Shown piece after piece: positions 8,609 through 17,087 of a stretch of DNA of 46,636 nucleotides (position 1 is the first letter of the stretch; the number at the start of each line of letters is the position of its first letter). Origin of the DNA: Flavobacteriaceae bacterium (lineage in GTDB: Bacteria > Bacteroidota > Bacteroidia > Flavobacteriales > Flavobacteriaceae); assembly GCA_947446635.1 (NCBI GenBank), contig CANFHF010000015.1, positions 1-46,636 of the forward strand. The letters are read 5' to 3'. The translations under genes and the position numbers were made by a program. The notes under the pieces were generated by a model. It did no database searches. It was not told the origin of the DNA and was given only the letters and a program-made list of their open reading frames with translations.

Positions 8609-11071
8609 TTACAACCTCGCATTCAGCTTCACGCTAAAAACTCTTGTGCTCATATAATTAGGTATGGCGTATTGATTTTTCGAATATACATCACGCACCC
8701 ATGTATTAGTAATAGCGTTTTGATTGTTAAAAAGATTAAAAATTTCTAGTCCTAAGGCTAGTTCCTTGACATTTTTCAACCAGCTTTTAGTGGAGGTATT
8801 TTTGCTGTCGATAATAACTTTAGAAAAACCTACATCCACACGGCGGTAATCATTCAATCTGTTTTGGTACAAATAAGGGTCAGCATAGGAAGGTGAACCT
8901 CCAGGCAATCCGGTGTTGTATACCAAATTTAAATATAATTTCACTGTTGGAATATTTGGCATAAAATCTTGAAACAAAAGTCCAAATTTTAGTCTTTGGT
9001 CTGTTGGCCTGGCAATATATCCTTTGTTATCACTATTTTCTTCCGTTTTTAGATACCCGAAACTAAACCATGATTCGGTTCCAGGAACAAATTCACCATT
9101 CAATCGAAAATCAAATCCTTGCGCATATCCCTTGGCATTATTAGTGGCGGCATAGCGAATTCGAACATTATCTAAAGTATAAGGATTGACATCCGAAAGC
9201 GATTTATAATACAATTCAGAAACCATTTTGAATGGACGTTCCCACATTTTGAAATTATAATCATTGCTCAAAACAACATGAATGGATTGTTGTGCTTTGA
9301 CATCGGGTTGCACAACTCCCTCAGAGTCCCTCAACTCCCTATAAAATGGCGGTTGATGGTACAATCCTCCGGATAGTCTAAAAAACATATCTTTTTTCCA
9401 ATTGGGTTTTAAGGTAAATTGCGCTCTTGGACTAAATGTAATTTGACTTTCGTTAGTGGAATTATAGGATTCAACTTGCCATTGGTGCATTCTGACTCCC
9501 GCATTAAACCACACTTCGTTATTGCCTATATTTCCTTTTCGACTCCATTGTGCATAACCTGAAAACCGATTAATGGTAACATAATTTGTAGCTCTTACAT
9601 TTTGGTAAGGAACCAAAGGCCCTATGTAAGGAGAATATGGTTGATCTTTTTTAAGTAAAATTTTGGGAGGATTTATCGAAAAACCAGCCGAATCAATCAC
9701 TTCCCATTCGACTACTCTATCACGGATGGATTCTCTGGTATATTTTATCCCCCACTCCAACTGATTTTTTTTCCAATTATGAAATCCTTTTAACTCAGCA
9801 TTCACAATTAGCGCATCCAAATCATTTCGAGCATGATTGAGTTGGCCGCCAATTCCTTTTGAAAAGGACACATTACCGAAGGTTTCGGAACCAATATTGG
9901 CATCCACTTCGCCCAGCCTATACTCAGCCAAAATATCAAAATATTCTTGCTCCTGAGTATGATAAGCTGAAGCGATAAACTTATAGGTGGATCTTTCTGA
10001 TGCAACAAAGGTAGATTTTACCGCTCCAAAATAAGTGCCGTATTTATCCTTTTCCTGACCTTCATAATAGATTAATAAAGCCTTCGGGTCATCAATGGTG
10101 CCAAAATTAGTTTGACGCGTCAAGGGTTGGTATTGGTATTTGTTTTGGGAAATATTACCCAGAAAACTCCATTGAAATTTAGTTGAAGCATTGAAATTTA
10201 TATTTGTTTGAATATCTGCAAACGTGGGGGCGTAATTCGTTTCAGTTTCTTGGCTTTTCACTAAAAGACTATTGTTTCGATACCTAACTCCAGTAATTGC
10301 TGACCATTTTTTGTTTTTGGAAACGGCGTCAATGGCGAGACTTCCGCCAAGAAAACTCGCTTCAAGAGTTGCTCCAAATTTGATTGGTTTTCTATAGGTT
10401 ATATCTAATACAGAGGACAATTTATCTCCAAATTTTGCTTGGAACCCTCCTGCGGAAAAATCAATATTTTGAACCAAATCTGTATTGGTAAAACTCAAAC
10501 CTTCCTGTTGTCCTGAGCGGATTAAAAAAGGACGATAGACTTCAATTTCATTCACATAAACCAGATTTTCATCATAGTTACCACCCCGAACCGCATATTG
10601 TGTGCTCAATTCATTATTGGAATTTACCCCCGGCAAGGATTTTAAAATATTTTCTACACCGGCATTTGCGCCAGGAATTCTTCGAATGATTTCTGGTTCT
10701 AAACTTGTAATTCCTTGAACCCTTTTTTTGTTGTTTGCCACAATCACAACTTCTCCCATTTGCTCCTCTTGGTCATTCATAACCAAGTTGAATTCATAAG
10801 CCTCATTGGGCTTTAAGGTAAGAAATATGGTTGCTTTTTTTAAAGAGATATGCGAAAAGACAATTCCTACTTTTTTATTTGCAGGAACAGTAATGTTGTA
10901 AAAACCATTGGCATTAGACTGAACTCCAACACCTAAACAAGAGATATTTGCATTTTCAACTGGTTGGTTTTTTTTGTCAAGAATTACTCCTTTTACTGTG
11001 GCGGATTGTGCTAAAATCACAGTGTTTACAGAGAAAAAAAAGAAAAATAGTATTATTTTATTTATACTCAA
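8609..11071 (-). CDS. TonB-dependent outer-membrane receptor with CarboxypepD-regulatory-like domain
   Basis: An 820-residue receptor. A signal peptide (residues 1-22, ending VILAQ) is followed by a carboxypeptidase-regulatory-like beta-sandwich (about 24-110, VKGVILDKKNQPVENANIS). A plug domain (about 112-235) contains IPGANAGVENILKSLPGV and YAVRGGNYDENLVYV, and the rest is a 22-strand-type barrel. Such receptors import bulky ligands through the outer membrane using TonB-ExbBD energy. No SusD-like partner lies next to it, so it is probably not a polysaccharide-utilisation receptor. It starts 12 bases after the M23 peptidase gene, so the two form one transcript. Its end faces the ABC exporter 23 bases away, with no obvious terminator. 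The ligand is unknown. Confidence 0.92.
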   Translation of the reverse strand: MSINKIILFFFFFSVNTVILAQSATVKGVILDKKNQPVENANISCLGVGVQSNANGFYNITVPANKKVGIVFSHISLKKATIFLTLKPNEAYEFNLVMNDQEEQMGEVVIVANNKKRVQGITSLEPEIIRRIPGANAGVENILKSLPGVNSNNELSTQYAVRGGNYDENLVYVNEIEVYRPFLIRSGQQEGLSFTNTDLVQNIDFSAGGFQAKFGDKLSSVLDITYRKPIKFGATLEASFLGGSLAIDAVSKNKKWSAITGVRYRNNSLLVKSQETETNYAPTFADIQTNINFNASTKFQWSFLGNISQNKYQYQPLTRQTNFGTIDDPKALLIYYEGQEKDKYGTYFGAVKSTFVASERSTYKFIASAYHTQEQEYFDILAEYRLGEVDANIGSETFGNVSFSKGIGGQLNHARNDLDALIVNAELKGFHNWKKNQLEWGIKYTRESIRDRVVEWEVIDSAGFSINPPKILLKKDQPYSPYIGPLVPYQNVRATNYVTINRFSGYAQWSRKGNIGNNEVWFNAGVRMHQWQVESYNSTNESQITFSPRAQFTLKPNWKKDMFFRLSGGLYHQPPFYRELRDSEGVVQPDVKAQQSIHVVLSNDYNFKMWERPFKMVSELYYKSLSDVNPYTLDNVRIRYAATNNAKGYAQGFDFRLNGEFVPGTESWFSFGYLKTEENSDNKGYIARPTDQRLKFGLLFQDFMPNIPTVKLYLNLVYNTGLPGGSPSYADPYLYQNRLNDYRRVDVGFSKVIIDSKNTSTKSWLKNVKELALGLEIFNLFNNQNAITNTWVRDVYSKNQYAIPNYMSTRVFSVKLNARL

Positions 11072-11083
11072 GGAAATTAATTT

Positions 11084-12781
11084 TTATTTTTTTTGACTTC
11101 TAAAAAAATGAGTTTCAAAGGTAGTAGAATTTCCAACATTATCAATAACAACTACTTTTAATTCATTTGCACCTTCGGCAACAATACCATCGCTAAAATC
11201 ATGGGTGATTCTTTTGGTTTTATTGTCATATTCGAATAATATCCAGTTTCCGTTTAAATAGCCATTATACGATTTTATACCCGAAAGACTATCGCTAATA
11301 GTCAATTGAATAGCCGTTTTATCAGTTAGCCATTTCCCTTCGATAGATTTTGCAATAGTGATTTTTGGCGCTATGGTATCCAGTACCAAGGAAAACTTTC
11401 CTAAATTTTTTACTTTGGTTGTGAAAACAGCATCTTTATAAAGAGTTGGATTATACCTTATTTTTACATCTTCAATAGAAGCAATGAACAACTTTTCTCT
11501 TTGGGCTTCAGTATGTTTGTTGTCCTCTATTGAAATGGTGAAATTTGTATGTGCGGGAACCGTATCATCGTGAAGGAATAAAGTATCGTTTTTGACGTCA
11601 AAATTCAAATAAAAATCGTCATAAAAAGTTCCCGCTGGAAAGAAAACCGACATGTTTTCCTTGGCGAAATTGCAGTCTTTGTTTGCCTTAACCAAATATT
11701 TCGAAAGCACTGGTTCTTGAGCAATAATCGAGGGTTGTTCATTATACTTTATTGGAATAGAAACGGTAGTTTTATTGCCATAAAAATCAGAAACTTCAAT
11801 TCGGTAAAGAGAGGCCAAATTGGGAACCGCCGAAAGAATACCATTGGATTCATCCGTTTTGATTATACTCAGCTTATAAGGGGTTTTCATAAATAATTTT
11901 TGAATTCTCTGTTGCGTTTTTTTGTACCTTGAATAATCAATAAGGGCATTTACGTAACGCATTTCATCAAAAGAATATGTGTCAAACTGATAGCCAAAGT
12001 TTGGCAAACCATTATAAAAAGTCTGCACTTTATACACTCCATTTTGGTTAAATGACACATCATCATAATCTGAAGTATTAATACCAAAGCCTATTTTTCC
12101 ATTAGCAATCACTTTATCCGATAAATAGGTTCCATCTTTTTGCAACATCAGGTTGAGTAATAAGGGACGTTTAGATTGATTGACAGTAGTTGCCTCCGTT
12201 AAAGGGTAAACATAAATGCTAGAAAGTATCGGTTTTTTGGTATCCTTCAACAATTTATCAAAACCAAAAAGCATTGGATTTATAATATTTTCAGTACGAT
12301 TGTCCCGAAATTCAAAATGCAAATGTGGCCCTTCAGAACCACCTGTATTCCCTGAAAGCGCAATAATTTGTCCTTTCTTGACAACTAATTCTCCGGGCTT
12401 CAGATATACTTCAATTTCAAAAGAGCGCTCCTTATAATGAGATTTTTTTATAAAATCTTCAATTGGACCAAAGGCTCTTTGCAAATGTCCATAAACCGAT
12501 GTATACCCATTAGGATGGGTAATATAAATAGCTTTGCCGTTTCCGAAAGTAGAAATCTTAATTCTTGAAACATATCCATCTGCAACGGCATAAACGTTTA
12601 ATCCCTCTTTTTGCATTGTTTTTAAATCAAAACCTGCATGAAAATGATTCGGCCTCAACTCGCCAAAATTACCAGACAACTGCAGAGGAATATCTAGCGG
12701 TGACCTAAAATAGTCTTTTGGATAATCTGTTTGAGCAAAAAGGGAACAGCTAAATAATGCAATAAATAAGTGAAATCTCAT
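11084..12781 (-). CDS. M23 family (LytM) metallopeptidase with Ig-like C-terminal region
   Basis: A 565-residue exported protein with a signal peptide (residues 1-17, ending SLFAQ). The LytM fold spans about 30-175 with an intact zinc site: His48 and Asp52 in HFHAGFD, His99 in YGHL, His153 and His155 in GPHLHFE. All catalytic residues are kept, so it should be an active endopeptidase, probably cutting peptidoglycan cross-bridges. The remaining two thirds look like beta-rich domains; one segment (IAPKITIAKSIEGKW, DSLSGIKSYNG) resembles Ig-like folds seen in cell-surface proteins. It is transcribed first in a pair with the TonB-dependent receptor. Confidence 0.9.
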   Translation of the reverse strand: MRFHLFIALFSCSLFAQTDYPKDYFRSPLDIPLQLSGNFGELRPNHFHAGFDLKTMQKEGLNVYAVADGYVSRIKISTFGNGKAIYITHPNGYTSVYGHLQRAFGPIEDFIKKSHYKERSFEIEVYLKPGELVVKKGQIIALSGNTGGSEGPHLHFEFRDNRTENIINPMLFGFDKLLKDTKKPILSSIYVYPLTEATTVNQSKRPLLLNLMLQKDGTYLSDKVIANGKIGFGINTSDYDDVSFNQNGVYKVQTFYNGLPNFGYQFDTYSFDEMRYVNALIDYSRYKKTQQRIQKLFMKTPYKLSIIKTDESNGILSAVPNLASLYRIEVSDFYGNKTTVSIPIKYNEQPSIIAQEPVLSKYLVKANKDCNFAKENMSVFFPAGTFYDDFYLNFDVKNDTLFLHDDTVPAHTNFTISIEDNKHTEAQREKLFIASIEDVKIRYNPTLYKDAVFTTKVKNLGKFSLVLDTIAPKITIAKSIEGKWLTDKTAIQLTISDSLSGIKSYNGYLNGNWILFEYDNKTKRITHDFSDGIVAEGANELKVVVIDNVGNSTTFETHFFRSQKK

Positions 12782-12888
12782 CCGATACTTTTTTTGCTAA
12801 GGTAAAAAAAATCATTAAAAAAATTATAAATACAATACGCTGTTTTTTAGTAAATTACGGATTTTAATGTAAAAAAACAAATAAAATA

Positions 12889-12918
12889 TTGGAATACTAA
12901 AAAGGAATACTAACTTTG
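12889..12918 (+). promoter_or_regulatory. Promoter of the coiled-coil/zapA operon
   Basis: TTG at 12889-12891 and TAACTTTG at 12911-12918 are separated by exactly 19 bases, a near-ideal Bacteroidetes promoter. It lies 29 bases before the ATG of the coiled-coil gene. Confidence 0.75.
12891..12913 (+). repeat. Direct repeat GGAATACTAA in the promoter spacer
   Basis: Two perfect copies of GGAATACTAA (12891-12900 and 12904-12913) are spaced 13 bases apart. They fill the spacer between the -33 and -7 elements and overlap the first bases of the -7 box. This is where an operator could sit; a protein that binds it is not known to me. Confidence 0.6.
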
Positions 12919-12947
12919 TAAGATTAAGTAATACGTAGGAATATATT

Positions 12948-13238
12948 ATGAGTGTAATTGCAGAAATTATTGATACTCTTGAAAATAAGATCGGAAAACT
13001 TTTTATAAAGATAAATAGTTTAGAGAAAAATAATCAAGATTTGAAAATGGATTTAGGTAATGCCGCGCAAACCATACAAAGTCAGTCTAAAGAGATTGAT
13101 GCGTTAAGAACGCAGTATGAAACACTTAAAATAGCCAACGGATTATTAGGCAGTGAGGATAATAAAAGAGAAACAAAGCTTAAAATAAATTCATTAATTC
13201 GTGAAATTGATTACTGTATAGCACAGCTATCTGATTAG
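12948..13238 (+). CDS. Small coiled-coil protein, ZapB-like by position
   Basis: A 96-residue, almost wholly helical hydrophilic protein. Heptad-like spacing of hydrophobic residues runs from about 5 to 75 (IIDTLENKIGKLFIKINSLE, then LRTQYETLKIANGLLG). There is no signal peptide or membrane segment. It starts 29 bases after a strong promoter and ends 8 bases before zapA, so the two are co-expressed. In gammaproteobacteria ZapB is a short coiled-coil partner of ZapA at the Z-ring. Size, coiled coil and neighbour suggest a similar role here, but I see no clear sequence homology and the function is inference. Confidence 0.7.
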   Translation: MSVIAEIIDTLENKIGKLFIKINSLEKNNQDLKMDLGNAAQTIQSQSKEIDALRTQYETLKIANGLLGSEDNKRETKLKINSLIREIDYCIAQLSD

Positions 13239-13246
13239 TAAAAGAT

Positions 13247-13540
13247 ATGGACGAAAAGCTTAAAATTAAAATATCAATTGCAGACAGGGTATATCCATTA
13301 ACGGTAGAACTGTCTCAGGAAGAAGGGCTCAGAAGCGCTTCAAAAAAAATTGATGTGATGATAAAGCAATTTGAAGAAAATTATGCCGTTCGTGATAAGC
13401 AGGATGTATTGGCGATGTGTGCCTTGCAATTTGCTTCACAATCCGAACAAAAACAAATTGACAATGCCATAGATGGCGAAGAGACCATTGAGAGAATTAA
13501 AAAAATCAATGCCGCTTTAGATCAATATCTCAAAGAGTAA
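13247..13540 (+). CDS. zapA: Cell division protein ZapA
   Basis: A 97-residue ZapA. The N-terminal globular part, KIKISIADRVYPLTVE, is followed by the family's helical region with EEGLRSASKKIDVMI and DVLAMCALQFA, and a C-terminal coiled coil ending ALDQYLKE. ZapA forms tetramers that bundle FtsZ filaments and stabilise the Z-ring. It is the second gene of an operon with the coiled-coil protein. A 6S-like RNA begins about 28 bases after its stop, an arrangement also found beside zapA in Escherichia coli. Confidence 0.9.
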   Translation: MDEKLKIKISIADRVYPLTVELSQEEGLRSASKKIDVMIKQFEENYAVRDKQDVLAMCALQFASQSEQKQIDNAIDGEETIERIKKINAALDQYLKE

Positions 13541-13568
13541 ACACGTTCTTTACAATAACTAAGATACT

Positions 13569-13731
13569 GCCTACATTAGTTCATATTTGGTAAACTCAAC
13601 ACTAACAAATTAGAATGAGCCAGTCTTCACTACTATAGTACGTCCTGATTCGTCAGGAAAACTTGAACAGTGAGTTAGCTCAAAACTTGTCTTTCCGAGT
13701 TTATTCAAGCAACCTAATGTAGGCTTTTTTT
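13569..13731 (+). ncRNA. ssrS: 6S RNA, flavobacterial type
   Basis: The spacer between zapA and rny folds into one long rod. The closing stem is 11 perfect pairs (13569-13579 with 13714-13724). A second stem of 7 pairs (13591-13597 with 13697-13703) leads to a large central bubble. Inner stems follow (13616-13620 with 13678-13682; 13627-13631 with 13669-13673), and an apical CCTGA-TTCG-TCAGG hairpin (13644-13657) carries a UUCG tetraloop. Seven T follow the closing stem and serve as terminator. Rod shape, central bubble, length near 160 bases and position after zapA match 6S RNA, which binds the housekeeping RNA polymerase by mimicking an open promoter. No clear promoter is seen just upstream, so it may be processed from the zapA transcript. 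Confidence 0.85.
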
Positions 13732-13751
13732 ATATATAAATTTTAATAAAT

Positions 13752-15314
13752 ATGGACATTTTAACAATAATTATTTCAGGAATAGGGGGCGTTGCAGGAG
13801 GTTTTGGCATAGCCAAAACAATAGAAAAAAGCAATATTTCCAATTTAATCAAAGGCGCAAAAAAAGAAGCTGCTTCAATATTAAAAGACGCCAATCTTGA
13901 GGCCGAAAACATCAAAAAAGATAAAATTCTTCAAGCAAAGGAAAAGTTTATCGAATTGAAATCAGAACACGAACAAGTAATTTTGTCCCGTGACCAAAAG
14001 ATGGCAGAAGTGGAGAAAAGAATTCGAGACAAGGAATCCCTAATTTCGAGTGAATTATCCAAAACTAAAAAAATAAATGACGATTTTGAAGCTAAAACTA
14101 TAGAATACATTGCTAAAATTGAAACTTTAGACAAAAAACAAGTAGAAGTTGACAAGATGCACAAAAGTCAACTCCAACACCTAGAAGTTATTTCTGGATT
14201 GTCTACTGAAGATGCCAAAAACCAATTGATTGAAGGTTTAAGAGCTGAAGCCAAATCCCAGGCGATGTCCCTCATTCAAGACACTATTGAAGAAGCAAAA
14301 TTAACCGCACAACAAGAGGCTAAGAAAATCATTATCAACACCATTCAACGTGTTGGCACAGAAGAGGCAGTAGAAAATTGTGTATCGGTGTTCAATATTG
14401 AATCGGATGATGTAAAAGGAAGAATTATTGGTCGTGAAGGAAGAAACATCAGGGCGATTGAAGCTGCCACTGGAGTAGAAATCATTGTGGATGACACCCC
14501 AGAAGCCATTATCCTTTCATGTTTTGATCCAGTTCGTAGAGAAATAGCACGACTGTCATTACACAAATTAGTAACCGACGGACGTATCCATCCGGCACGT
14601 ATTGAAGAGGTGGTGGAAAAAACCACTAAACAAATTAATGATGAAATCATAGAAGTAGGTAAACGTACCGTTATCGATTTAGGAATACACGGTTTACATC
14701 CAGAATTGATTAAAGTGGTCGGTCGAATGAAATACCGTTCTTCTTATGGACAAAACTTATTGCAACACTCGCGCGAAGTTTCTAAGCTTTGTGGTATCAT
14801 GGCTGCCGAATTGGGTTTAAACGTAAAACTGGCCAAAAGAGCTGGATTATTACATGATATCGGGAAAGTTCCTGATGCAGAAAGTGATTTACCACATGCT
14901 TTGTTAGGAATGCAATGGGCTGAGAAATATGGTGAAAAAGAAGAAGTTTGCAATGCTATTGGTGCTCACCACGATGAAATTGAAATGAAATCATTATTAT
15001 CCCCAATTATCCAAGTTTGCGATGCAATTTCAGGCGCTAGACCTGGTGCCAGAAGACAAGTTTTGGATTCTTATATTCAACGTTTAAAAGATTTGGAAGA
15101 AGTAGCTTATGGATTTAGCGGTGTTAAAAATGCCTACGCCATTCAAGCTGGAAGAGAACTACGAGTTATTGTAGAAAGCGAAAAAGTATCCGATGACAAT
15201 GCAGCCTCTTTATCTTTCGAAATTTCACAAAAAATTCAAACTGAAATGACCTATCCTGGTCAGGTGAAAGTTACCGTAATTAGAGAAACAAGAGCGGTAA
15301 ATATTGCTAAATAG
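13752..15314 (+). CDS. rny: Ribonuclease Y
   Basis: A 520-residue endoribonuclease that starts decay of many mRNAs. An N-terminal membrane anchor (about 3-22) is followed by a long coiled coil (about 30-200). A KH domain follows (about 210-275, [20 protein letters not shown]), then an HD domain with the metal motif LLHDIGK near 375. The C-terminal part is the usual RNase Y tail. Length and layout equal those of the Bacillus subtilis enzyme. It lies directly after the 6S RNA. A weak TAAATTTT box (13737-13744) just before the start could be a promoter element. Confidence 0.95.
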   Translation: MDILTIIISGIGGVAGGFGIAKTIEKSNISNLIKGAKKEAASILKDANLEAENIKKDKILQAKEKFIELKSEHEQVILSRDQKMAEVEKRIRDKESLISSELSKTKKINDDFEAKTIEYIAKIETLDKKQVEVDKMHKSQLQHLEVISGLSTEDAKNQLIEGLRAEAKSQAMSLIQDTIEEAKLTAQQEAKKIIINTIQRVGTEEAVENCVSVFNIESDDVKGRIIGREGRNIRAIEAATGVEIIVDDTPEAIILSCFDPVRREIARLSLHKLVTDGRIHPARIEEVVEKTTKQINDEIIEVGKRTVIDLGIHGLHPELIKVVGRMKYRSSYGQNLLQHSREVSKLCGIMAAELGLNVKLAKRAGLLHDIGKVPDAESDLPHALLGMQWAEKYGEKEEVCNAIGAHHDEIEMKSLLSPIIQVCDAISGARPGARRQVLDSYIQRLKDLEEVAYGFSGVKNAYAIQAGRELRVIVESEKVSDDNAASLSFEISQKIQTEMTYPGQVKVTVIRETRAVNIAK

Positions 15315-15336
15315 TTTTTAAAAAACTCCAAATTTA

Positions 15337-15382
15337 AAATTCCAAATTCCAATGGTATCTATTGGAATTTGGAATTTTTTTA
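15337..15382 (+). terminator. Rho-independent terminator after rny
   Basis: A perfect 17-bp inverted repeat (15337-15353 with 15361-15377) with a 7-base loop is followed by T residues. It begins 22 bases after the rny stop. Its symmetry means it may also stop xerD transcription coming from the other side. Confidence 0.9.
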
Positions 15383-15396
15383 TTGCAATTTAATCC

Positions 15397-16293
15397 CTAC
15401 TTTCTAGGGTGAAAAGAATTTATGACTTGAGCCAAAAATTTTCGATCCAGATGTACGTAAATTTCTGTAGTGGTTATAGATTCATGACCTAGCATAAGCT
15501 GAATGGAACGTAAATCGGCGCCATTTTCCAGAAGATGAGTAGCAAAGGAATGGCGAAGCGTATGAGGACTTATGTTTTTATTTAATGCTGTTTTTATAGC
15601 CAAATCTTTTATAATAGTAAATAGCATCGCTCTCGAAAGCTGAGCTCCTCGTCTATTCAAAAAAAGGGTATCTTCAAAACCCTTCTTTATATTCAAATGA
15701 ATTCGCACATTGTCTTTATAGAAATTAATATATTTTTGAGTGGAATTGGCTATAGGCACAAAACGTTGTTTATTTCCTTTACCCGTAATTTTAATAAAAC
15801 CTTCTTTAAAAAATAAATCCGATATTTTTAGAGTAACCAATTCCGAAACTCGAAGCCCAGAGCCGTATAGAGTTTCTAACATGGCGCGATTGCGTTCCCC
15901 TTCGTTCGAACTTAAATCGATAGCCGAAATTAGCGCGTCAATTTCTTTAACAGACAAGGTGTCGGGCAGCTTTCTACCAATCTTAGGTGTTTCAATCAAT
16001 TCCATAGGATTGTTTGAACGATAATCCTCAAAAATCAAATAACTAAAAAAACTCTTCAATCCCGAAATGATACGGGCTTGGGATCTCGGATTCACTTCTT
16101 TGGAGACACTATAAATGAACTGCTGAATGGTTTCTTCTCCGATATTTATGGGAGATACCGCAGAAGAATTATTTTCTAAAAAAAGACACAAGCGCTCAAT
16201 ATCTAACGTATAATTATCGATGGTGTTTTTAGACAAACCCCGTTCGATTTTTAAATAGGACTGATAACTCTTTATATAAACATTCCAATTCAT
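15397..16293 (-). CDS. xerD: Site-specific tyrosine recombinase XerD
   Basis: A 298-residue tyrosine recombinase. All catalytic residues are present: Arg148 (GSGLRVSEL), Lys172 (TGKGNKQ), His244 and Arg247 (SPHTLRHSF), His270 (MLGHESI) and Tyr279 (TEIYVHLD). As far as I recall, the length and these positions coincide with E. coli XerD. The N-terminal SAM-like domain (1-90) binds the core site. XerD, with XerC, resolves chromosome dimers at dif near the terminus. No dif-like site was seen beside the gene. It is a housekeeping recombinase rather than an element integrase. Confidence 0.92.
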   Translation of the reverse strand: MNWNVYIKSYQSYLKIERGLSKNTIDNYTLDIERLCLFLENNSSAVSPINIGEETIQQFIYSVSKEVNPRSQARIISGLKSFFSYLIFEDYRSNNPMELIETPKIGRKLPDTLSVKEIDALISAIDLSSNEGERNRAMLETLYGSGLRVSELVTLKISDLFFKEGFIKITGKGNKQRFVPIANSTQKYINFYKDNVRIHLNIKKGFEDTLFLNRRGAQLSRAMLFTIIKDLAIKTALNKNISPHTLRHSFATHLLENGADLRSIQLMLGHESITTTEIYVHLDRKFLAQVINSFHPRK

Positions 16294-16303
16294 ATGTTGA
16301 TAT

Positions 16304-16378
16304 TTATTGTTTTTTATCGGTCATAAGTAATTCGCTTAACATGATTAGTGCTTGCGACAAATAATCGGTATTGCTCAT
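16304..16378 (-). CDS. Possible 24-residue small protein upstream of xerD
   Basis: A short frame begins ATG at 16378 (MSNTDYLSQALIML) and ends 10 bases before the xerD start. It could be a leader peptide, a small protein or chance. The translation is amphipathic-helix-like in the middle. No start signal or homology can be shown. Confidence 0.2.
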   Translation of the reverse strand: MSNTDYLSQALIMLSELLMTDKKQ

Positions 16379-16410
16379 TTCATGAAAGCAAAGTAAAGCT
16401 ATTTTTAGAC

Positions 16411-16438
16411 ATAAAAAAACCACAACATTGTCGTGGTT
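16411..16438 (-). terminator. Terminator after the first barrel gene
   Basis: A stem of up to 10 pairs (16418-16427 with 16429-16438, one G-U) with a very small nominal loop is followed on the minus strand by a run of T. It lies 23 bases past the stop of the barrel gene at 16462-16935. Confidence 0.7.
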
Positions 16439-16461
16439 TAATACATTATACTGTAATACTG

Positions 16462-16935
16462 CTATAATTTGTAGTTTACAGCAAGATTGACCGAAGAAAA
16501 AGTAAATCCTTTGACCGAAATTCTTCTATATCCTACATATAATTCCATCAGATTGTTTTGAAATCCAAATTTTGGCTGAAGTAAAAAACCGCCTCCACCT
16601 GATCCGTTGCCCAAATAAATTGAATAGCCTAAATCGGCTCCAAAGTACAAATTGTCAGCAATGGAATACTGAGCTGCAATAGCAAATGGGATGAAACTAT
16701 CCGTAGGGGCATTGTTTTTTCCTAAATAGGTAGAAAATCCTAATGCAAATCCCGCATCAAATTTTTTAGCTGCATTCCAAGTATAGGCCACATCAGCACC
16801 AAAATTAGCAGCGTACCTATCTTTAATATCCTTTACTGGCAAACCAACATAAGTACCGAATTTAAACCTTCCTTCTTGGGCATTTGCAAAAACAAATGCA
16901 AAAATAGCCACTGCCATTAAAATAGTTGTTTTCAT
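16462..16935 (-). CDS. Small outer-membrane beta-barrel protein
   Basis: A 157-residue exported protein. A signal peptide (1-19, ending ANA|Q) is followed by alternating hydrophobic strands rich in Gly, Tyr and Phe (FKFGTYVGLP, LYFGADLGYSIYLG, LYVGYRRISVKG). The chain ends NLAVNYKL, typical of an eight-stranded barrel. No ligand or function can be assigned. The signal peptide closely resembles those of the next two genes, and the upstream region shares a CTAAAGTTA block with the gene at 17088. These three genes look like a tandem paralogous set on one strand, each with its own terminator. Confidence 0.75.
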   Translation of the reverse strand: MKTTILMAVAIFAFVFANAQEGRFKFGTYVGLPVKDIKDRYAANFGADVAYTWNAAKKFDAGFALGFSTYLGKNNAPTDSFIPFAIAAQYSIADNLYFGADLGYSIYLGNGSGGGGFLLQPKFGFQNNLMELYVGYRRISVKGFTFSSVNLAVNYKL

Positions 16936-16961
16936 GATTGTATCTCTTTAAATTTAGCACA

Positions 16962-16970
16962 CTAAAGTTA
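16962..16970 (-). promoter_or_regulatory. Putative -7 element of the first barrel gene
   Basis: On the minus strand the block reads TAACTTTAG, close to the TAnnTTTG consensus. The same block occurs at the same distance upstream of the gene at 17088. No convincing -33 TTG is seen at the expected distance. Confidence 0.4.
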
Positions 16971-17042
16971 AAGAATATAAGCTGAATTAACGATTTTTAA
17001 AGAGTCAAAACGTTGATTATCAATTTAGTAAGTTTAAAAACA

Positions 17043-17067
17043 AAAACCACGCCAGAGGCGTGGTTTT
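17043..17067 (-). terminator. Terminator after the second barrel gene
   Basis: An 11-bp perfect stem (AAAACCACGCC) with an AGA loop is flanked by T on the minus strand. It ends 20 bases from the stop of the barrel gene at 17088. A near-identical hairpin follows the third barrel gene at 17743. Confidence 0.85.
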
Positions 17068-17087
17068 ATATAGTAAAATTCTTAAAA

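Noticed and set aside
15397..16293. Tyrosine recombinase as the integrase of a mobile element
   Set aside because: Length and catalytic residue spacing match housekeeping XerD, no attachment repeats or tRNA are adjacent, and the neighbours are core genes.
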